Below the pieces are notes generated by a model, which was given only the letters and a program-made list of their open reading frames with translations, was not told the origin of the DNA and ran no database searches. A DNA stretch of 64,000 nt from the NCBI GenBank assembly GCA_902560045.1, contig CACEKJ010000003.1, forward strand, positions 25,035 to 89,034. Reading direction: 5' to 3'. Origin of the DNA: an uncultured Bacteroidota bacterium (GTDB lineage Bacteria; Bacteroidota; Bacteroidia; Flavobacteriales; Flavobacteriaceae). Below, piece by piece: positions 1 through 8,898 of the stretch (within the stretch, counting starts at the first letter, position 1; the number at the start of each line of letters is the position of its first letter). Both the position numbers and the translations under genes were made by a program.

Positions 1-610
1 GATTAGGGCATTCAGAACATTTTTGAAATTCTAAAATAAATGAGTCTAAAGTTTCAACCAAATAATCGAAGTTAAATGAAAAAATTGAGCTTAAACTAGT
101 AAATAAAATTGCAATAAGTAATATAGAGATATAACCAGCAAAAAATTGTAATATGGTTTTAAGGTCAAGTTTATAAAAGGTATATATACCAAAAAATATA
201 GTAGCCAAAAAAATAAAATTCACGGGGTTTAATATTGTAGAGAGTGAAAACCAAAAGCCAATATCAAACAGCTTTTTATTTGTCTTTTTAAGAGTTTTAA
301 GGCTGTAAATTTTTCTTACAGAAAGCAGTAAAGTCAAATAAGAAAGTATAGTGAGAGAATTAAGTTGTGTTTTATAAATAAATCCGCTAAAAATAATTAG
401 ACCCAAAGTAGTGTATTGATTATTTTTTAAAATAGAGTTTTTAGAAATTATAAAAATTGATAGTAAAAAAATGAAAATAAGAAGAATTGACGAATATAAA
501 ATATCGAAAGAAAATTCGTCAATTTTCAATATAAGCATTATTGCTATTGACAAAAGAAAAGAAACTATTAATTGAGGTAGTTTTGTAAATTTAAAAAATC
601 TGATTATCAT
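1..610 (-). CDS. DUF6427-like membrane protein (partial, C-terminus outside window)
   Basis: An open frame begins at an ATG at 610 and runs off the left edge, giving about 203 residues without a stop. The protein starts MIIRFFKFTKLPQLIV and is dominated by hydrophobic stretches separated by short Lys/Asn-rich loops, so it is a multi-pass inner-membrane protein. In Flavobacteriia a DUF6427 membrane protein usually sits beside a DUF6341 protein and purD, and that neighbourhood is present here. The family name rests mainly on this context plus the topology, and the function is unknown. The gene is divergent from the small plus-strand gene at 652. Confidence 0.6.
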   Translation of the reverse strand, partial: MIIRFFKFTKLPQLIVSFLLSIAIMLILKIDEFSFDILYSSILLIFIFLLSIFIISKNSILKNNQYTTLGLIIFSGFIYKTQLNSLTILSYLTLLLSVRKIYSLKTLKKTNKKLFDIGFWFSLSTILNPVNFIFLATIFFGIYTFYKLDLKTILQFFAGYISILLIAILFTSLSSIFSFNFDYLVETLDSFILEFQKCSECPN

Positions 611-621
611 GTAAAGATTTG

Positions 622-629
622 TATATTTG
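622..629 (+). promoter_or_regulatory. -7 promoter element TATATTTG
   Basis: This is an exact match to the Bacteroidota TAnnTTTG -7 box, 22 bases upstream of the ATG at 652. No convincing -33 TTTG is visible at the right spacing. Confidence 0.5.
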
Positions 630-651
630 CAAAGTAAATAATTTATAATTA

Positions 652-879
652 ATGAAAGAGTTCTTTTACGGCATTGAAAATCTATTTGTTAACTATTTTT
701 TTATTCCATTTGATGCACTTAGGGAAATAGGAGATTATAACTGGTGGCTAGCAAATATTATGGCCTGGATTTTCATAACAATTGGTATGGTTGCATTCAC
801 TTATTGGATGATTCAACTAAAAAAGTTTGACGATAATAACGAAGAAGATAAGACTATAACCGCTCACGATTATTTATAG
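652..879 (+). CDS. DUF6341-like small membrane protein
   Basis: A 75-residue protein with one clear membrane segment (about residues 30-52, NWWLANIMAWIFITIGMVAF). An aromatic N-terminus (MKEFFYGIENLFVNYFF) precedes it and an acidic C-terminal tail follows. Size, topology and position between purD and a DUF6427-like gene match the uncharacterised flavobacterial DUF6341 family. The ATG follows an AT-rich leader without a Shine-Dalgarno sequence. Its last six bases overlap the end of the convergent purD. The function is unknown; a role as a small partner of the neighbouring membrane protein is only a guess from position. Confidence 0.7.
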   Translation: MKEFFYGIENLFVNYFFIPFDALREIGDYNWWLANIMAWIFITIGMVAFTYWMIQLKKFDDNNEEDKTITAHDYL

Positions 880-2145
880 GTCAAACCCAATGTCTTTTCT
901 ATAATTCATGTTTTTGAAGTTTATTTTTTTAATCGAATTATAGGATTTTTGCAAAGCTAATTCAATTGTTTCAGCTGATGAGCTTACTGCCAAAACCCTT
1001 CCTCCGGAAGTCACAATTTTATTATCTTTTTTAATTGCACCTGCATGGAATACTGTTGAGTCACTTACTGTTTGTAATCCAAAAATCTCTTGGTTTTTTT
1101 CATATTTCTCAGGGTATCCTCCAGAGACTAAAAATACGGTTACTGCTGGATACTTATCAATAACAAGATTTTGATCTTCTAAGTTACCGTTATTTACAGA
1201 AATTAAAAGATCCAAAAAATCCGATTTTATTCTAGGCAAAACAGCTTCTGTTTCTGGATCTCCCATCCTAACATTATATTCTATAACATATGGCTCATCG
1301 TCAACTTTAATTAAGCCGAAAAATATAAATCCTTGATATTCAATTTCATCCTTTTTTAACCCCTCTATTGTTGGTTTGATAACTTTATTTTCGATTTTAT
1401 TTAATAATTCTGAAGACAAAAATGGTGGTGGTGAAACAGCTCCCATGCCTCCTGTATTCAGGCCTGTATCTCCTTCACCTATTCTTTTATAATCCTTAGC
1501 GCTGGGAAATAACTTATATGTTTCCCCATCGGTTAGGACAAAGCAGCTTAATTCAATTCCGTCTAAAAACTCTTCAATCACAACACTACTACTGGCTTTT
1601 CCAAATTTTGAGTTGATAAGCATCTCGTGAATTAAATTTTTTGCCTCATTTGCATTATCAATAATTAAAACTCCTTTTCCTGCTGCAAGCCCATCTGCCT
1701 TTAATACGTAGGGGGGCTTCATATGATCAATATATTCATAAGCATTTTCAATATTTTCAGCGGTAAATGTTTCATGTTTCGCTGTGGGAATATTATGTCT
1801 ATTTAAAAACTGCTTAGCATAATCTTTACTACCTTCTAACTGAGCCGCTTCTTTTTTGGGTCCAATTACAGACACATTAGATAGCTTGTCATTATTAGAG
1901 ATGAAATCGTGAAAACCATTTACCAAAGGAACTTCGGGTCCAACCACAACCAATGATATTTTATGTTTAATTATAGCTGATTCAATATTGCTAAACTCGT
2001 CAACCTGAATATTAAGATTAGTAGCTAATTCCGATGTGCCAGAATTTCCTGGCGCAACAAAAAGATTATTGCATAGAGGGCTTTGTTTTATTTTATGAGC
2101 AAAAGCATGCTCCCTACCACCCGATCCTAAAATAAGTACATTCAT
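874..2145 (-). CDS. purD: Phosphoribosylamine-glycine ligase (GARS)
   Basis: Joins phosphoribosylamine and glycine using ATP, the second step of de novo purine synthesis in the cytoplasm. About 423 residues, normal for PurD. The N-terminus MNVLILGSGGREHAFA is the family signature. The ATP-grasp core carries VLKADGLAAGKGV near residue 145, and the metal-binding region has EYNVRMGDPETE. I start at the ATG at 2145; an in-frame TTG at 2154 would add three residues that do not fit the family. It is the last gene of the long minus-strand run, 38 bases after the sugar-phosphate transferase, so it probably shares that transcript although it has no obvious link to polysaccharide synthesis. Confidence 0.95.
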   Translation of the reverse strand: MNVLILGSGGREHAFAHKIKQSPLCNNLFVAPGNSGTSELATNLNIQVDEFSNIESAIIKHKISLVVVGPEVPLVNGFHDFISNNDKLSNVSVIGPKKEAAQLEGSKDYAKQFLNRHNIPTAKHETFTAENIENAYEYIDHMKPPYVLKADGLAAGKGVLIIDNANEAKNLIHEMLINSKFGKASSSVVIEEFLDGIELSCFVLTDGETYKLFPSAKDYKRIGEGDTGLNTGGMGAVSPPPFLSSELLNKIENKVIKPTIEGLKKDEIEYQGFIFFGLIKVDDEPYVIEYNVRMGDPETEAVLPRIKSDFLDLLISVNNGNLEDQNLVIDKYPAVTVFLVSGGYPEKYEKNQEIFGLQTVSDSTVFHAGAIKKDNKIVTSGGRVLAVSSSAETIELALQKSYNSIKKINFKNMNYRKDIGFDL

Positions 2146-2183
2146 TGAGATCAAAAATAAGATATTGACATTAAAAAAATATA

Positions 2184-3554
2184 TTAATAGGCTTTTTTCT
2201 CTCCTCTGATAACATTAATAACTGTTTCAATTATTATTTTGAGATCTAACATAAATGACCAATTTTCGATATAATAAATATCATACTTAATTCTATTAAC
2301 AATATCGTGGTTTGTTTCTATTTCTCCTCTAAATCCTTTGGTTTGAGCCAGCCCAGTAATACCAGGCTTAACATAGTGTCTAACCATAAATTTGTCTATG
2401 GTTGACTTATACTTTTCATTTTCTTTTAGCATGTGGGGGCGTGGACCAACAACAGACATGTCGCCAACAAGGACATTAAAAAATTGCGGCAATTCATCGA
2501 TGCTATATTTTCTTAAATATTTACCAATACCTGTAACCCTATAATCATTTTTCGTAGCCTGGCTGGTATTTGCTTCCTTGTTCAATTTCATTGACCTAAA
2601 CTTGTAACACCAAAACTCTTTAAAATTATATCCGTTTCTTTTTTGTTTAAAAAAAACAGGTCCTTTTGAATTTATTTTAATAACAATAGCTAACAAGGGA
2701 ATTAGCCATGATAACAACAAAACTAAAACCAAAGTTGAAAATAATATATCAAAAGTTCTTTTTATAAAGCTGTTAAAATTATCTTCTAAATGGATGGTTC
2801 TTAGAGACAAAACGGGGATGAGTCCGTAGTTTTGGTATGACAATTTTTTAGAATATATTTTTCCGTAAGATGGTATGTATTTTACTTCTTTTAAATTACT
2901 TTCTGAAAAATTAGTTATTTCATTAATTATTTGAGGATCTACTGTGCTCAAGCAGCAATAAACCTCATCAATAGACTCCTCTAAAATATAGCTACATATT
3001 GTACTAAGGTTTAAATTTTTTGACTCAAATATTTTCTTTAGTTTAAATCCTGCTTCTTTTTTAGTATTAAAATATTCCTGTAAGTTTTCAGCTTGTAATC
3101 CTGAGCCAATAATTATTGTTTTTCGATAATTGCCCCCAAATACTACCCTAAATTTTAAGAGTAAATAATAGACAACGAATTTAAATGATGCAACAATTCC
3201 TATTACTAAAGTTGAAATTATTATTGTCTGATTTGCAGAAAACAAAGGGTGTGCTGGAGTTAAAAATTCTGTTGATTCAAAAAAGCCTATCAACGCAAAA
3301 AGAACAAGAGTAAAAACAAAGTATTGCTTAAAGATTAAAGTAAATATTTTAATTTCAGGTGTGAATCTGTAAATCTTATAAAAATTTGTAGATGCAGAAA
3401 TTACCATCCAGGCCAAAGATGCTAATATCGAAAAATAAAGTCCTTTATTTTCAAAATTAAAATGGTAAAGAATAACAAGGTTCACAATTACTAAATCATA
3501 CAGGCTTAGTATTGGGCGTATAAATCTTGAAAATCTTCCTTTTTTCTTTTTCAT
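2184..3554 (-). CDS. Polyprenyl glycosylphosphotransferase (WcaJ-type, initiating enzyme)
   Basis: Should transfer a sugar-1-phosphate to undecaprenyl phosphate at the inner membrane, starting assembly of a polysaccharide repeat unit. The 456-residue protein has four N-terminal membrane segments, a soluble middle region (about 140-250), a further membrane helix (about 268-292) and a C-terminal bacterial sugar-transferase domain. Motifs include GPVFFKQKRNGYN, CYKFRSM, DELPQFFNVL and VVGPRPH. This full WcaJ/WbaP-like architecture is normal in length. The first sugar cannot be read from the sequence. Its ATG overlaps the stop of the upstream glycosyltransferase by four bases (ATGA), indicating translational coupling. 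Confidence 0.92.
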   Translation of the reverse strand: MKKKKGRFSRFIRPILSLYDLVIVNLVILYHFNFENKGLYFSILASLAWMVISASTNFYKIYRFTPEIKIFTLIFKQYFVFTLVLFALIGFFESTEFLTPAHPLFSANQTIIISTLVIGIVASFKFVVYYLLLKFRVVFGGNYRKTIIIGSGLQAENLQEYFNTKKEAGFKLKKIFESKNLNLSTICSYILEESIDEVYCCLSTVDPQIINEITNFSESNLKEVKYIPSYGKIYSKKLSYQNYGLIPVLSLRTIHLEDNFNSFIKRTFDILFSTLVLVLLLSWLIPLLAIVIKINSKGPVFFKQKRNGYNFKEFWCYKFRSMKLNKEANTSQATKNDYRVTGIGKYLRKYSIDELPQFFNVLVGDMSVVGPRPHMLKENEKYKSTIDKFMVRHYVKPGITGLAQTKGFRGEIETNHDIVNRIKYDIYYIENWSFMLDLKIIIETVINVIRGEKKAY

Positions 3555-4645
3555 TTCAGATTATGTAATCTTATTTTATCTTGAACAAATTTTTTAAAGT
3601 TATTCATAAATACATCTTCAGAAAATTGTTTCGAGTGTCTGCTGATCAATTCGTAATCAAATTCAACTTTTTTAAAACGTCTTAATGATTCTAAAATTGC
3701 ATCTGAAGTTTGAAATTTAAAAAGTATGCCCGTCTTACCGTCTATCACTGTTTCGGCAACTCCCCCCCCATTAAACCCAATTACTGGTGTGCCACACGAC
3801 TGAGCCTCCACAGGCGCAATCCCAAAATCTTCTATACCTGCATGAATAAAAGCTTTTGCTTTACTAACTAGCTCATTAACTTTTTTTGCATTTGAATAAT
3901 CAAAAAATACAATATTAGAATTGGCTTTTTTTACTAATGTTTTTTTCATAGATCCGTCACCTACAACATATAGTATTTCATCCGTTTTGTTAAATGCATC
4001 AACAATTAAATCTACCCTTTTATAAGGCTCCAGCCTTGCCGTTGTAATAAAATAATTTGACTTATTCTTTTGAAGTTTAAATAGTTTGGTGTCAACCGGT
4101 GGGTAGATAACATGACTATCTAAATTATATGTTTTTTTAATCCATTTTTTAACAAATAGTGAATTAGAAATAATATAGTCTGGTCTCTTTGATTGATAAA
4201 TATCAATTTTTTTTAGGCAGTTTAAAAGAGGAGACAAAATTAATCTTTGCCACTTTTTGAAATAAATGTTTTCTGTATCCCATATATACCTTTGATTTCT
4301 AGCTTGATAATAACATATGTGAAGTTGTCCCTCGTTCTTTTTAAACCCCTTAGCAACAGCAAAAGAGGAAGATATAATTAAGCTTTTTCCTTTGGCTATT
4401 TTAAATCTCGAAATAAAAAAAGGGAATAGAAAAAATAAATATCTAAAATTTGATTTAAGGGATTTTAAGGCTGATTCTATTATAGGAATATTTTTATTTT
4501 GAAATACTTTAGACTGATCAGCATTTGACATATTGTTTAAAAGAGTATAGCATTTGTCAAATTCGTAGCATTTATTAAGAACGCTAAGAACCCTTTCAGC
4601 ACCGCCATATTTATCAAGCCAATCAGCTACTAATATTTTTTTCAT
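3551..4645 (-). CDS. Glycosyltransferase family 4 (GT-B)
   Basis: A 364-residue GT-B enzyme. The N-terminal acceptor half starts MKKILVADWLDKYGGAERV, where GGAERV is typical of GT4. The C-terminal nucleotide-sugar half has TTARLEPYKRVDLIVDAF (about 203-220), then EDFGIAPVEAQSCGTPVIG with the usual E-x7-E pair. It probably adds one sugar to the lipid-linked repeat unit on the cytoplasmic face of the membrane. Donor and acceptor cannot be assigned. Its start overlaps the end of the upstream polymerase-like gene by 23 bases, so the two are in one transcript. Confidence 0.9.
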   Translation of the reverse strand: MKKILVADWLDKYGGAERVLSVLNKCYEFDKCYTLLNNMSNADQSKVFQNKNIPIIESALKSLKSNFRYLFFLFPFFISRFKIAKGKSLIISSSFAVAKGFKKNEGQLHICYYQARNQRYIWDTENIYFKKWQRLILSPLLNCLKKIDIYQSKRPDYIISNSLFVKKWIKKTYNLDSHVIYPPVDTKLFKLQKNKSNYFITTARLEPYKRVDLIVDAFNKTDEILYVVGDGSMKKTLVKKANSNIVFFDYSNAKKVNELVSKAKAFIHAGIEDFGIAPVEAQSCGTPVIGFNGGGVAETVIDGKTGILFKFQTSDAILESLRRFKKVEFDYELISRHSKQFSEDVFMNNFKKFVQDKIRLHNLK

Positions 4646-5837
4646 TATTTAAATCATTTAGATAAAGCGCTAGGACAATTGTTAAAGCAAAAATAAACGA
4701 TCCTAGCTGCCTATGAAAAATGTTCTCTATCATCAAAAACAAAATTAAGCTTATGATTAAGTTAACTGAATAAATGTTCTTGTAAACCAATGAAACAATC
4801 TCTTTTAATAAAATGAGAAATAAAATTAAACCTACACATCCATAGGAAATAATAATGTCCAAATATTGGTTATGGGTGTTAAAATTTCTTTCAATAAACC
4901 AGTTTTTTCTCTTTTCAATAGGCATTAACTTATATTTTTTAATTAACATTTGCTGAGTTTTATATGTACCTATTCCAAAAAAATATGGTTTATACTCATT
5001 AAATATTTGTGTAGAAAATTTCCAAATATCATATCTGGGTTCATGAGTTTTTATTTTTTCAATAAACGAGTTTCTTGTCGAATCGTCCGAATACAAAAAC
5101 CTCTTAGACAGAGTTTTGTTATTTAAAATAACAACTAAAAAAACAATAGTTGTTACAAGTAGAAGGGCTATTCTATATTTGTTTTTAATGTGATAAATAA
5201 TCGACGATGCCAAGGTCAAAAAGGCTATTGCAATAGCACTTCTAGATGCAATTAAAAATAAGGAAATCAGAAAAAACACAAGAAAAAGTAAACAAATGTA
5301 TTTTGTTTTTTTATTTGATGTTTTGATAAGCGTTTCTAACAATAGTAAGATTGAAACAACAATAAAAAATCCGAGATAAAGTCTTTGGGTTATAAATAAA
5401 TCTTCAACTGCCCCTTTTGAAATTAAAAATTCAAAAGAATTTAAATAATAGTTAATAATATTTATATCTGTAATGAATGTGCTAATAAATGTTCCTGCAA
5501 TAAAGCTAAAGATTAAAATATTTTTATTTATAACCTGAGAAAATACTATTAATAAAAGAAGTGTTTGAGCTATCTTTCTGGTTTCCGAAAAGTCATCAAA
5601 AAATGATTGGTTAAATAATGAAAACAAAATCACAAAAATTAGAAAACCAAAAAAAATCTTTAGGTAGTGTGGGTTGAACAAGCCTGTGATTTTGTCCTTT
5701 TTGAGAGTTAATATTAAAATTAGGAATAGGCAAATCATTATGATATTCACAAAAGCTTTTGCGTAAGTCATAAATGGAATGGATAGGCAAATTAGAGCTG
5801 CTAAATAGGTGTATATTTTTTCCAATCTATACTTCAT
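4623..5837 (-). CDS. O-antigen ligase/polymerase-like membrane protein (Wzy/WaaL superfamily), copy 1
   Basis: About 404 residues with ten or more membrane segments and a large external loop late in the protein (about residues 270-335) containing FFGIGTYKTQQ and NTHNQYLDIIISYGCVG. The second motif resembles the conserved H-N loop of O-antigen ligases and polymerases. It probably polymerises repeat units or ligates the chain on the periplasmic side. I start at the ATG at 5837 (MKYRLEKIYTYL), one base after the preceding gene; the longer frame to 5900 uses a start inside that gene and lacks homology-like character. A second protein of this superfamily lies at 6623. Confidence 0.85.
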   Translation of the reverse strand: MKYRLEKIYTYLAALICLSIPFMTYAKAFVNIIMICLFLILILTLKKDKITGLFNPHYLKIFFGFLIFVILFSLFNQSFFDDFSETRKIAQTLLLLIVFSQVINKNILIFSFIAGTFISTFITDINIINYYLNSFEFLISKGAVEDLFITQRLYLGFFIVVSILLLLETLIKTSNKKTKYICLLFLVFFLISLFLIASRSAIAIAFLTLASSIIYHIKNKYRIALLLVTTIVFLVVILNNKTLSKRFLYSDDSTRNSFIEKIKTHEPRYDIWKFSTQIFNEYKPYFFGIGTYKTQQMLIKKYKLMPIEKRKNWFIERNFNTHNQYLDIIISYGCVGLILFLILLKEIVSLVYKNIYSVNLIISLILFLMIENIFHRQLGSFIFALTIVLALYLNDLNNEKNISS

Positions 5838-5838
5838 A

Positions 5839-6630
5839 TTACATAAACTTTTTTTTAACAAATGATGTAGTGCTTCGTGAAAAGAAGTATAAAATAACAC
5901 TTCTAAGAAGTCCGTAAATTGGGTAGATTCCTAAATTAAAATTTTCCATAATAATTTTAATTCTATTTTTAACCTGTAGTTTTCTTTTTTTGGTAGAGAT
6001 TGAATTTTCATCAGAAATATAGTCTAATAATACCTCAGGTAAATTTGCACATTTAAAATGCTTGATAACCTTAAAAAAGAAAGCATAATCCTGAGCTGCG
6101 TGCCTATATTTTTCAGGATATTCTGTAACCACATCAAGAATTGATGAGCAGAAAACCACTGTTGGATTTACAAACATGCTGTTTAAAAACATGTTCTTTT
6201 TGATACTATTGTTTTCAACGGGGTGCTTAATGTTGTAGAGAAATGTATTGTTTGTATCGACAACTCTTGCCCAGGTTCCAACAAGTTTAATTTCTGGATT
6301 TGAATCTAAAAAATTTATTTGTTTTTTAAACTTATCTTTATAACATATGTCTCCCGCATCTAATCTCGCAACATATTTATAACTTCCTTTTTTTACAAAA
6401 CTCAAACATTCATTTGCGGCAATTCCAACACCTTGGTTTTGTATTAAATATTTTAAGGTAATGTTTCCTTTTTTATGCTTTGATCGTATTAATTTCTCGT
6501 TTGGCTTTTTGTTACTTCCGTCGTCTACAATTATTATGTCGATTAAAAATTCTTCATCTATTGATTCAATCGTTTGCAATAGCCCTGTCGGGTTATTGTA
6601 ATGAGGAATAGTAATTATTAGTTCACTCAT
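5839..6630 (-). CDS. Glycosyltransferase family 2 (GT-A)
   Basis: A 263-residue GT-A enzyme. The N-terminus MSELIITIPHYNNPTGL leads to the nucleotide-binding strand DIIIVDDGSN (about 31-40), then YVARLDAGDI (about 88-97), whose Asp-containing motif corresponds to the DxD metal site. It should transfer one sugar during repeat-unit assembly on the cytoplasmic face. Substrates are unknown. Its start overlaps the end of the preceding Wzy-like gene by eight bases, and it ends one base before the next gene starts. Confidence 0.88.
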   Translation of the reverse strand: MSELIITIPHYNNPTGLLQTIESIDEEFLIDIIIVDDGSNKKPNEKLIRSKHKKGNITLKYLIQNQGVGIAANECLSFVKKGSYKYVARLDAGDICYKDKFKKQINFLDSNPEIKLVGTWARVVDTNNTFLYNIKHPVENNSIKKNMFLNSMFVNPTVVFCSSILDVVTEYPEKYRHAAQDYAFFFKVIKHFKCANLPEVLLDYISDENSISTKKRKLQVKNRIKIIMENFNLGIYPIYGLLRSVILYFFSRSTTSFVKKKFM

Positions 6631-7996
6631 TGCTTAATTTTTTTGAGTTTTCGATCACGAATATTAAAGCTAAACAAATCCAGAAAAAGTAAATTCTAAA
6701 GGAGTCCATTTTTAACCAATTTAATGAAAACCCAATCATTGATACTAATATTATAAACGAATAAATTTTTCTTTTGTTTTTTAAATTGTTAAAACACCAA
6801 AGAAATATTTGCAATAATAGTAGACCAAATATTAACATACCAATGATGCCTGTTTCACTAAGAATTCTTAAATATAAATTGTAGCCTGGTGGAAATCTTT
6901 TGTCATTTTGATTCAAGTATTTAAGCCTAAACTCCCAGTTATTATTTTTAGCCCAGTTAGGATATTTTTTCCATGACTCAAAGGCTTGCTGGCCATAGCC
7001 TGTGCCAGAAAACGGGTTTTCTAAAAAAACCTTAAACATAGCTTGCTGAATACCAAATCTTGATTTATTCGACAAAGCATGTGTAGAGTCATTAAGCTTA
7101 AAGGAGGATATCTCTTGTTTTACATAATCAAAAATTTGTTTATTATATGTTCCTAAAACAACAGCCGAGCTAAAAAAAGTAATTAAAATTATCTTATAAA
7201 TATTTTTTTTGGATTGTGTTTTTCTCAAAAGTATCAACGCTGCTACAAAAAATTGTATAAGAATTGCAAAGAATGCTGCTCTTGATCCTGAAACAAAGCC
7301 TAAGAATAAAATTATTAGGCTGGGAATATATTTTGACCTCTTTTCTTCCGTAATTATGTAACTAATCATCCATCCAGCTATAGAAATAAGATATGTTCCA
7401 AGAGCAGGGGGTTCAAAAGAAACAGATGAAATTCTGTTTAATCGCATGTCGGTTCTTGCGTCTGTAAAAGGAAAATAATCAAATAAATTTAACACAGATT
7501 TCTTTAACCATAATACGTCAAACTTAACTATCAGAACTTCGATAATTGAATATAAAAAAACTATTAGTAAGGAAATTAATATTGATTTCCTTACTAAAAT
7601 TAAAAGCCTTTCGATATTAAACGATTTAAACCCGTTATAAAAAGTAATTGGCAAAATAACGGCTGCAATTATTAAAGATCCGAATTGGTTTATAAACCTA
7701 AATGCGCCGGAGGTTTGTTTAAAATAATATTCTGAGACATTATGAAAATTTAAAAGCGTAGCTATAAATGCCCATGAAATAAAAAAAAGTAAAAGTTGAA
7801 ATATGAGGTTTTTATAAGGAATATTAATTTTCTTTTTAAATAATAATATAATAAAGGCTGAAATAAAAAATAAAAAGCATGAGTCTCTATAATACTCACC
7901 TAGGAAAGAAATTCCTTCCCAAGAATTGAAAGGAAGAAAGAAAATTCCTAAAAGAATAAGTTGTAAGCCAATAATTGGGGTGCTTAATTTTCTCAT
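6623..7996 (-). CDS. O-antigen ligase/polymerase-like membrane protein (Wzy/WaaL superfamily), copy 2
   Basis: About 457 residues, twelve or so membrane segments and a long external loop (about 290-375) with the typical NPFSGTGYGQQAF motif followed by aromatic, charged sequence. I start at the ATG at 7996 (MRKLSTPIIGLQ), one base after the sulfotransferase stop. The longer reading from 8029 would place the start within the sulfotransferase gene. With two proteins of this superfamily in one locus, one may polymerise and the other ligate the finished chain, but the sequence does not say which. Confidence 0.85.
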   Translation of the reverse strand: MRKLSTPIIGLQLILLGIFFLPFNSWEGISFLGEYYRDSCFLFFISAFIILLFKKKINIPYKNLIFQLLLFFISWAFIATLLNFHNVSEYYFKQTSGAFRFINQFGSLIIAAVILPITFYNGFKSFNIERLLILVRKSILISLLIVFLYSIIEVLIVKFDVLWLKKSVLNLFDYFPFTDARTDMRLNRISSVSFEPPALGTYLISIAGWMISYIITEEKRSKYIPSLIILFLGFVSGSRAAFFAILIQFFVAALILLRKTQSKKNIYKIILITFFSSAVVLGTYNKQIFDYVKQEISSFKLNDSTHALSNKSRFGIQQAMFKVFLENPFSGTGYGQQAFESWKKYPNWAKNNNWEFRLKYLNQNDKRFPPGYNLYLRILSETGIIGMLIFGLLLLQIFLWCFNNLKNKRKIYSFIILVSMIGFSLNWLKMDSFRIYFFWICLALIFVIENSKKLSNE

Positions 7997-7997
7997 A

Positions 7998-8897
7998 TTA
8001 ATATTTTCTCCAGTTTGAAATATCAACATTCAAACTTTTAAGTTTTGCCACTTCTTCTTTAAAATACTTTTTCAAATGTGTTTCTGTTTCCTTATCGATT
8101 TGCTCAGCTTTTATGCTAAAAATTGACGCTGTCCAGGCTAATAAAATTTTGAGAAGAGGTGTGGGTTTTATAACTCTTTTTATTAAGTTTTTAAAGATCG
8201 AAGGTTGAAAAATGATTTTGGTAAAAAAATTTTTTTTGTAATACCCCCCTTTATTAAACTTGTTTGAGTTTTGTTTAGCCTTAAAACTAAGGTCTACATC
8301 TAAAAATTTGTATACCTTTTTCATCGTAGCCTCATTATTATTGCTTAATTCTTCGGTGGTTATAATTAACACATCACTAAATATTTCTTTTGCCTTTACT
8401 AACTTCTCATAGTAAGTCGAGTTAAACTTATAATACCAAAAATCAGAATATTTTTTGATTTTTCTTTCCTCTTCGATATTAATAGCTTCTTTAAAAGAAA
8501 GTGTTTCTCTTTGCTCTCTTTTAAGATGTAAATAATTTGAATATGCACGATTAATTGGATCTCGCAAAACGATGATAAGCTTTGGGTCGTTTAAATATTC
8601 TTTAATTTTTGGGAATTGAGTTGGATAGTTTATGTAAGAAGGCGAGGCATCTCCAATAGCAATTTCGTTTTTTACTTCTCTATAGAATTTTAAATACTTT
8701 TCAGAATTATTAACCTGTGTTTTTTTAACAATTTTATCCCTGGGGCCATTTTTAAGTTTTGAAAGGATTTCAAAAGTAAAAAAATGCAATTCTTTTTGAT
8801 TAGGCATAAAAATCTGCGGATGCTCATTCAAGTAATGATGAAGAGAGGTTGTTCCGCACTTTGGAAATCCAGCAATTATGAAGTTAGGCTTTTTCAT
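7998..8897 (-). CDS. Sulfotransferase (PAPS-dependent, carbohydrate type)
   Basis: A 299-residue protein with both PAPS-binding signatures of the sulfotransferase fold. The 5'-phosphosulfate loop is FIIAGFPKCGTTSLHHYL (about residues 6-23), and the 3'-phosphate motif is VLRDPINRAYSNYLHLKR (about 110-127). Layout and length resemble heparan-sulfate-type carbohydrate sulfotransferases. Lying between the flippase and a polymerase, it most likely sulfates a sugar of the surface polysaccharide, which is an inference from position. Genes for PAPS synthesis are not in the window. It starts one base after the flippase gene. Confidence 0.9.
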   Translation of the reverse strand: MKKPNFIIAGFPKCGTTSLHHYLNEHPQIFMPNQKELHFFTFEILSKLKNGPRDKIVKKTQVNNSEKYLKFYREVKNEIAIGDASPSYINYPTQFPKIKEYLNDPKLIIVLRDPINRAYSNYLHLKREQRETLSFKEAINIEEERKIKKYSDFWYYKFNSTYYEKLVKAKEIFSDVLIITTEELSNNNEATMKKVYKFLDVDLSFKAKQNSNKFNKGGYYKKNFFTKIIFQPSIFKNLIKRVIKPTPLLKILLAWTASIFSIKAEQIDKETETHLKKYFKEEVAKLKSLNVDISNWRKY

Positions 8898-8898
8898 G

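Noticed and set aside
5838..5900. N-terminal extension of the first Wzy-like protein
   Set aside because: It lies within the preceding glycosyltransferase gene. The ATG at 5837 begins one base after that gene ends, matching the spacing used across the operon.
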